Source of the DNA: Jiangella gansuensis DSM 44835 | Lineage (GTDB): Bacteria > Actinomycetota > Actinomycetes > Jiangellales > Jiangellaceae | DNA length: 64,000 nt | Reading direction: 5' to 3' | Assembly (NCBI RefSeq): GCF_000515395.1 | Contig: NZ_KI911782.1 | Location: 1,031,090 to 1,095,089, forward strand | Part shown: positions 61,377 through 64,000 of the stretch, piece by piece | Position numbering within the stretch: position 1 is the first letter of the stretch | How the letters are laid out: every line of letters starts with the position of its first letter | Notes under the pieces: model-generated | What the model was told of the DNA's origin: nothing | The model's input: only the letters and a program-made list of their open reading frames with translations | Database searches by the model: none | Translations under genes and position numbers: made by a program

Positions 61377-61658
61377 ATGAGCCCCTCCTCGGCCTTCGCG
61401 CCGGCGGCAGCGGTGCGTGAGCTCGACGTCGACGGCGAGGTCACGCTGTTCCACGCGCCGACACACACCGCGCTGGTGCTCAACGACACCGCCAGCGACG
61501 TCTGGCGGCTGCTCGATGGCGAGCGCACGGTGGCCCAGATCGTCGAGCTGCTGGCACGCGCCTACGACGCCGATGCCGACACCGTCCGGGCCGGCGTGCA
61601 CGCGGCGCTGGAACAGCTGGCCGCACATCGCGTTCTCGACGGTCACGCCCGCCCATGA
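61377..61658 (+). CDS. PqqD-family protein (second RRE-like gene)
   Basis: A 93-residue PqqD-like protein (VRELDVDGEVTLFHAPTHTALVLNDTASDVWRLL, written in part, with the Leu-Asn-x-Thr-Ala core and three helices). It directly precedes an HPr-kinase-like gene with 4-bp overlap, the same pairing as in the lasso cluster and in the HPr-rel-A systems described by comparative genomics. A precursor peptide was not found nearby. TAGGCT at 61364-61369 ends seven bases before the ATG, so the transcript may be leaderless. Confidence 0.83.
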   Translation: MSPSSAFAPAAAVRELDVDGEVTLFHAPTHTALVLNDTASDVWRLLDGERTVAQIVELLARAYDADADTVRAGVHAALEQLAAHRVLDGHARP

Positions 61659-62347
61659 GCGCAGGCCGGGTGCTCGACGTGCTGGGCGTCCGGGTGCGGT
61701 TACCGGCAGACGACGGCGGGTCGCCCGAGGAGGTGTACGGCGCGGCGGTGTTGGCCGCGATCGAGCGCTCTCCTCGTCTGCTGCTGCACGCCGGCGCGGT
61801 CGCGCTCGACGGCCGGGCCGTGCTCTTCCCTGGCGCGTCCGGGACGGGCAAGAGCACCACGGTGGCCGCGTGCGTGCGTCGCGGCCTCGGCTACCTCAGC
61901 GACGAGATGGTGGCGCTTGACCTGCGCTCCGGCGAGGTCGAGGGCTGGTCCCGGCCGCTGATGCTGACGTCGTGGGCAGTCGGTGCGGTGGGCCTTCCCG
62001 ATGCGCGTCCGGACGGCCGCGACGGCAACGGCAACGGCGACGGCGACGGCGGCAAGGCGGCGGTGCCGTGCGAACTGCTCGGCGGTGTGGTCGTCCCCGG
62101 AACCTTGCCGGTGGGTCACGTCGTCGGGCTGCGCCGCGGCGGTGCGGAGACGGCGCTGACGCCGATGCCGGCCGGTGAGGTGCTGACCCAGGTCCTCGCC
62201 GCGTCGTTCAACCACTACCGGCACGGCGCCGCGGCCTGGGAGGCTGCCGCCGTGGTCGCCAGGCAGGCGCGGGGCTGGTGGCTCGACGTCGCCGACGTGC
62301 ATGCCGCGGCCGAAGCCGTCGCCGGGCTGCCATACTCGCCGGCGTGA
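61655..62347 (+). CDS. HPr-kinase-related protein (HprK-like, second copy)
   Basis: A 230-residue protein: LLLHAGAVALDG (about 42-53), Walker A PGASGTGKST (59-68), LSDEMVALDL (about 80-89, carrying the acidic residues) and a small C-terminal domain. Shorter than the lasso-cluster kinase because the N-terminal 110 residues are absent. An inserted NGNGDGDGG repeat (about 125-133) is encoded by hexanucleotide tandem repeats at 62025-62053. Target unknown. Overlaps both neighbours by 4 bp. Confidence 0.8.
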   Translation: MSAGRVLDVLGVRVRLPADDGGSPEEVYGAAVLAAIERSPRLLLHAGAVALDGRAVLFPGASGTGKSTTVAACVRRGLGYLSDEMVALDLRSGEVEGWSRPLMLTSWAVGAVGLPDARPDGRDGNGNGDGDGGKAAVPCELLGGVVVPGTLPVGHVVGLRRGGAETALTPMPAGEVLTQVLAASFNHYRHGAAAWEAAAVVARQARGWWLDVADVHAAAEAVAGLPYSPA

Positions 62348-63171
62348 CCAGCATCGTCGTTCCCGCCCACAACGAGGAGCGGGTTCTGGGCCGGTTGCTG
62401 TCGGCCTTGGTCGCCGACGCGGCACCCGGTGAGCTCGACGTCGTCGTCGTCGCCAACGGTTGTTCCGACGCCACCGCTGAGGTCGCGGCCGGCTTCGGCG
62501 GCGTTCGGGTGGTCGAGACACCGGTGCCGTCGAAGAGCGGGGCACTGCGGCTCGGCGACGCCGCCGCCGCGGGCTATCCGAGGCTGTACGTCGACGCCGA
62601 CGTCGTGCTGCGGACCGCCGACGTGCGAGCGCTGACCCGCGCTCTGGCGACACCGGGAGTACTGGCCGCCGGCCCGGTGCGGCAGCTGCCGATGGACGGC
62701 GTGCGATGGCCGGTGCGCTGGTACTACGACGTGTGGCAACGGCTGCCCGCGGTGCGCGACGAGCTGTTCGGGCGCGGTGTCGTCGTGCTCGCCGAGGCGG
62801 GGCACGCCCGCCTCGGCGAATGGGGCGACGTGATGGCCGACGACCTCGCCGTCGCGACCGCCTTCGACGCCGCCGAGCGCGTGGTCGTGCCGGATGCCGT
62901 CGTCGAGATCCGGCCGCCGCGAACCTACGCCGATCTGTTGCGCCGCCGGGTCCGGGCGATGACCGGCAACGCCCGGCTCGCGGCGGCGCGTCCGGCGGGC
63001 CGGCGACTGCCCAGGACGGGGGCGCGGACGCTGGCGCGGCTCGTGGCCGCCGACCCGCGGCTGGCACCCAAAGCCGCGCTCTTCCTGGTGACGGCCGTGG
63101 TGGCGCGGCTGCGGGCTCGGCGCGCGGATCCCGGGACCTGGCTGCGTGACGAGAGCAGCCGCACGCCTTAG
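62344..63171 (+). CDS. GT2 family glycosyltransferase of the PqqD/HprK module
   Basis: A 275-residue GT2 enzyme: SIVVPAHNEERVLGRLLSAL at the N-terminus, VVVANGCSDATAEVAAGF, SKSGALRLGDAAA, RLYVDADVVL (DxD, about 75-84) and GEWGDVMADDL (acidic catalytic motif). C-terminal basic region with weak hydrophobic segments. GTG start overlaps the kinase stop. Last gene of the three-gene module; a strong hairpin terminator follows. Confidence 0.86.
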   Translation: MTSIVVPAHNEERVLGRLLSALVADAAPGELDVVVVANGCSDATAEVAAGFGGVRVVETPVPSKSGALRLGDAAAAGYPRLYVDADVVLRTADVRALTRALATPGVLAAGPVRQLPMDGVRWPVRWYYDVWQRLPAVRDELFGRGVVVLAEAGHARLGEWGDVMADDLAVATAFDAAERVVVPDAVVEIRPPRTYADLLRRRVRAMTGNARLAAARPAGRRLPRTGARTLARLVAADPRLAPKAALFLVTAVVARLRARRADPGTWLRDESSRTP

Positions 63172-63209
63172 GCCCGTTCGGTATCAGCCGCCGTACGAGC
63201 ACACGCGAA

Positions 63210-63238
63210 GGCCCCGCTGACGCAGGGTCAGCGGGGCC
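63210..63238 (+). terminator. Strong hairpin terminator after the glycosyltransferase gene
   Basis: GGCCCCGCTGAC (63210-63221) pairs perfectly with GTCAGCGGGGCC (63227-63238), loop GCAGG; no long U-tract, as is common in actinobacteria. It lies 38 bp after the stop and about 125 bp before the end of the convergent small secreted protein gene, so it could serve both strands. Confidence 0.8.
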
Positions 63239-63364
63239 CTCTGTCGAACGAGGTCCGGCACCGATCACTCGGAGCTGCGGAGGGCTGTACAGCGCCCATG
63301 GACTACCACGCTGACACTGCGCACCAGACCACGAGCTGGGCACAACGAGTACCGGTGACTCGTG

Positions 63365-63709
63365 TCAGTCCTTCTTGACGTCGCCGCAGGAGAAGTCGGA
63401 GAGCACCAGCCGACCGGCCAGGTCGGTGCTGGCCGAGACCAGAGCACCCTCGGACTCGACGATGAAGTGCTGGGTGTTCCTGTTGACCTGCGACGCGCCG
63501 ACGACCCAGACGGTGCCATCGGAGAACGTCGCCGTGAGTGTGCCGGCGGCCGCTCTTCCGGTTTGGTTGTTGACGAAGTGGTAGGTTCCGACCGAGCCCT
63601 CCGGGCACGACTGTCCCGAACCGTTGGACAGATCGGCCGCCACCACCGGCGTGGCGATGGCTACGGTTGCCAGTGTCGTCAGACATGCGACGGCGAGATA
63701 CTTGCGCAT
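63365..63709 (-). CDS. Small secreted protein, unknown function
   Basis: A 114-residue exported protein: signal peptide (about 2-25, RKYLAVACLTTLATVAIATP) and a mature part of about 90 residues with two cysteines (GQSCPEG and DFSCGDV) that may form a disulfide, and beta-strand-like sequence. No family recognised. ATG at 63709 with a G6 run (63717-63722, read as C6) seven bases upstream. Possibly a surface structural or immunity-type protein, but there is no evidence. Confidence 0.68.
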   Translation of the reverse strand: MRKYLAVACLTTLATVAIATPVVAADLSNGSGQSCPEGSVGTYHFVNNQTGRAAAGTLTATFSDGTVWVVGASQVNRNTQHFIVESEGALVSASTDLAGRLVLSDFSCGDVKKD

Positions 63710-63792
63710 GAGCTTGCCCCCCTTGCTGCGCCGCGACCCCCTATCGCGGCTGGTGAGCGACATTCTGGCACCATCGCGGCCATCGCACCAGA

Positions 63793-64000
63793 CTAATCAG
63801 CGCGCGGGCTCTCGCCCGGCGTAGGGCCGACGCCGGCGACCACGGCGGTGCGCGCGCCGTCGTCCGTCGTCGAGAGGTCGAGGTCAACCCAGGTGTCGTT
63901 GTTGTCCGTGGTCGCCTCGACGAAGTGGCCGCTCTCGTCGGCCTCCGCCCAGAGGCGGTACGGGCCGTCGGGCAGGTCGGTGACGTCGATGCTCTGGCCG
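63793..64000 (-). CDS. Lysyl oxidase-family-like protein, C-terminal fragment (cut by window edge)
   Basis: The reverse strand is open from the right edge to a TAG at 63793, giving about 68 codons. The readable sequence GQSIDVTDLPDGPYRLWAEAD followed by ATTDNNDTWVDLDL matches the C-terminal part of bacterial lysyl oxidase-like (Lox/talin-type) proteins, in which this segment precedes an Asn-Asn-Thr-Trp-Val motif. Only the C-terminus is present, so domain order and export signal cannot be checked. Confidence 0.5.
   Translation of the reverse strand, partial: GQSIDVTDLPDGPYRLWAEADESGHFVEATTDNNDTWVDLDLSTTDDGARTAVVAGVGPTPGESPRAD

Overview
The window is one contiguous piece of a very GC-rich actinobacterial chromosome (about 70% G+C by eye, GTG and ATG starts, many 4-bp stop/start overlaps, mycothiol-type DinB protein, two DUF222/HNH '13E12-type' genes, LPxTG and Tat signals). 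I cannot fix the genus from sequence alone; a Jiangella-like or related soil actinomycete would fit, but this is a guess. No rRNA, CRISPR array, integrase or transposase was found. One tRNA (Gln, UUG) is present.

Left third (1-18 kb) is mostly housekeeping: phosphoglucomutase (partial), a CNNM/CorC-type membrane protein, trpS, a 2H phosphoesterase, a YihY/BrkB membrane protein, a D,D-carboxypeptidase, a MarR regulator divergent from a trans-aconitate-methyltransferase-like gene, two fatty acid desaturases (one in an operon with a TetR regulator), tRNA-Gln, glmU, prs, rplY and pth.

From 18 kb to the end the window is a large surface-polysaccharide region with secreted proteins: a polyprenyl-phosphate sugar transferase (18.1 kb), an RmlD-like reductase, a sulfate-activation set cysQ-cysD-cysN, an SDR/C-methyltransferase/nucleotidyltransferase/PIG-L cassette (34.6-38.3 kb), Wzy and Wzz (39.9-42.4 kb), a pyruvyl transferase with an FrhB-like iron-sulfur protein and two glycosyltransferases (42.6-46.9 kb), an asparagine-synthetase-like amidotransferase, a beta-helix protein, Wzx flippase, a duplicated secreted adhesin-like protein, and a block of one GT2, two paralogous methyltransferases and one GT4 (56.2-60.7 kb). 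GlmU in the left part makes UDP-GlcNAc and Pgm makes glucose-1-phosphate, both likely precursors.

Embedded at 23.8-27.3 kb is a lasso-peptide gene cluster: PqqD-like leader-binding protein B1, two precursor genes in tandem (both too short to be obvious), a cyclase lacking most of the glutaminase half, a transglutaminase-like leader protease B2 and an HPr-kinase-like protein. Both precursors end in Ser, which suggests C-terminal serine phosphorylation as known for paeninodin. An ABC exporter and a nucleotidyltransferase at 29.4-32.5 kb may belong to the same pathway. A second PqqD/HPr-kinase pair with a glycosyltransferase sits at 61.4-63.2 kb next to a divergent Tat/LPxTG protein.

Two sequence patterns run through the accessory region: (i) at least four copies of an about 90-bp palindromic repeat whose TGATCA terminus supplies the stop codon of the upstream gene; (ii) a G6-G7 tract (consensus about CTTGGGGGGC) just ahead of, or at, the start of more than ten genes, which is rare in the housekeeping part.
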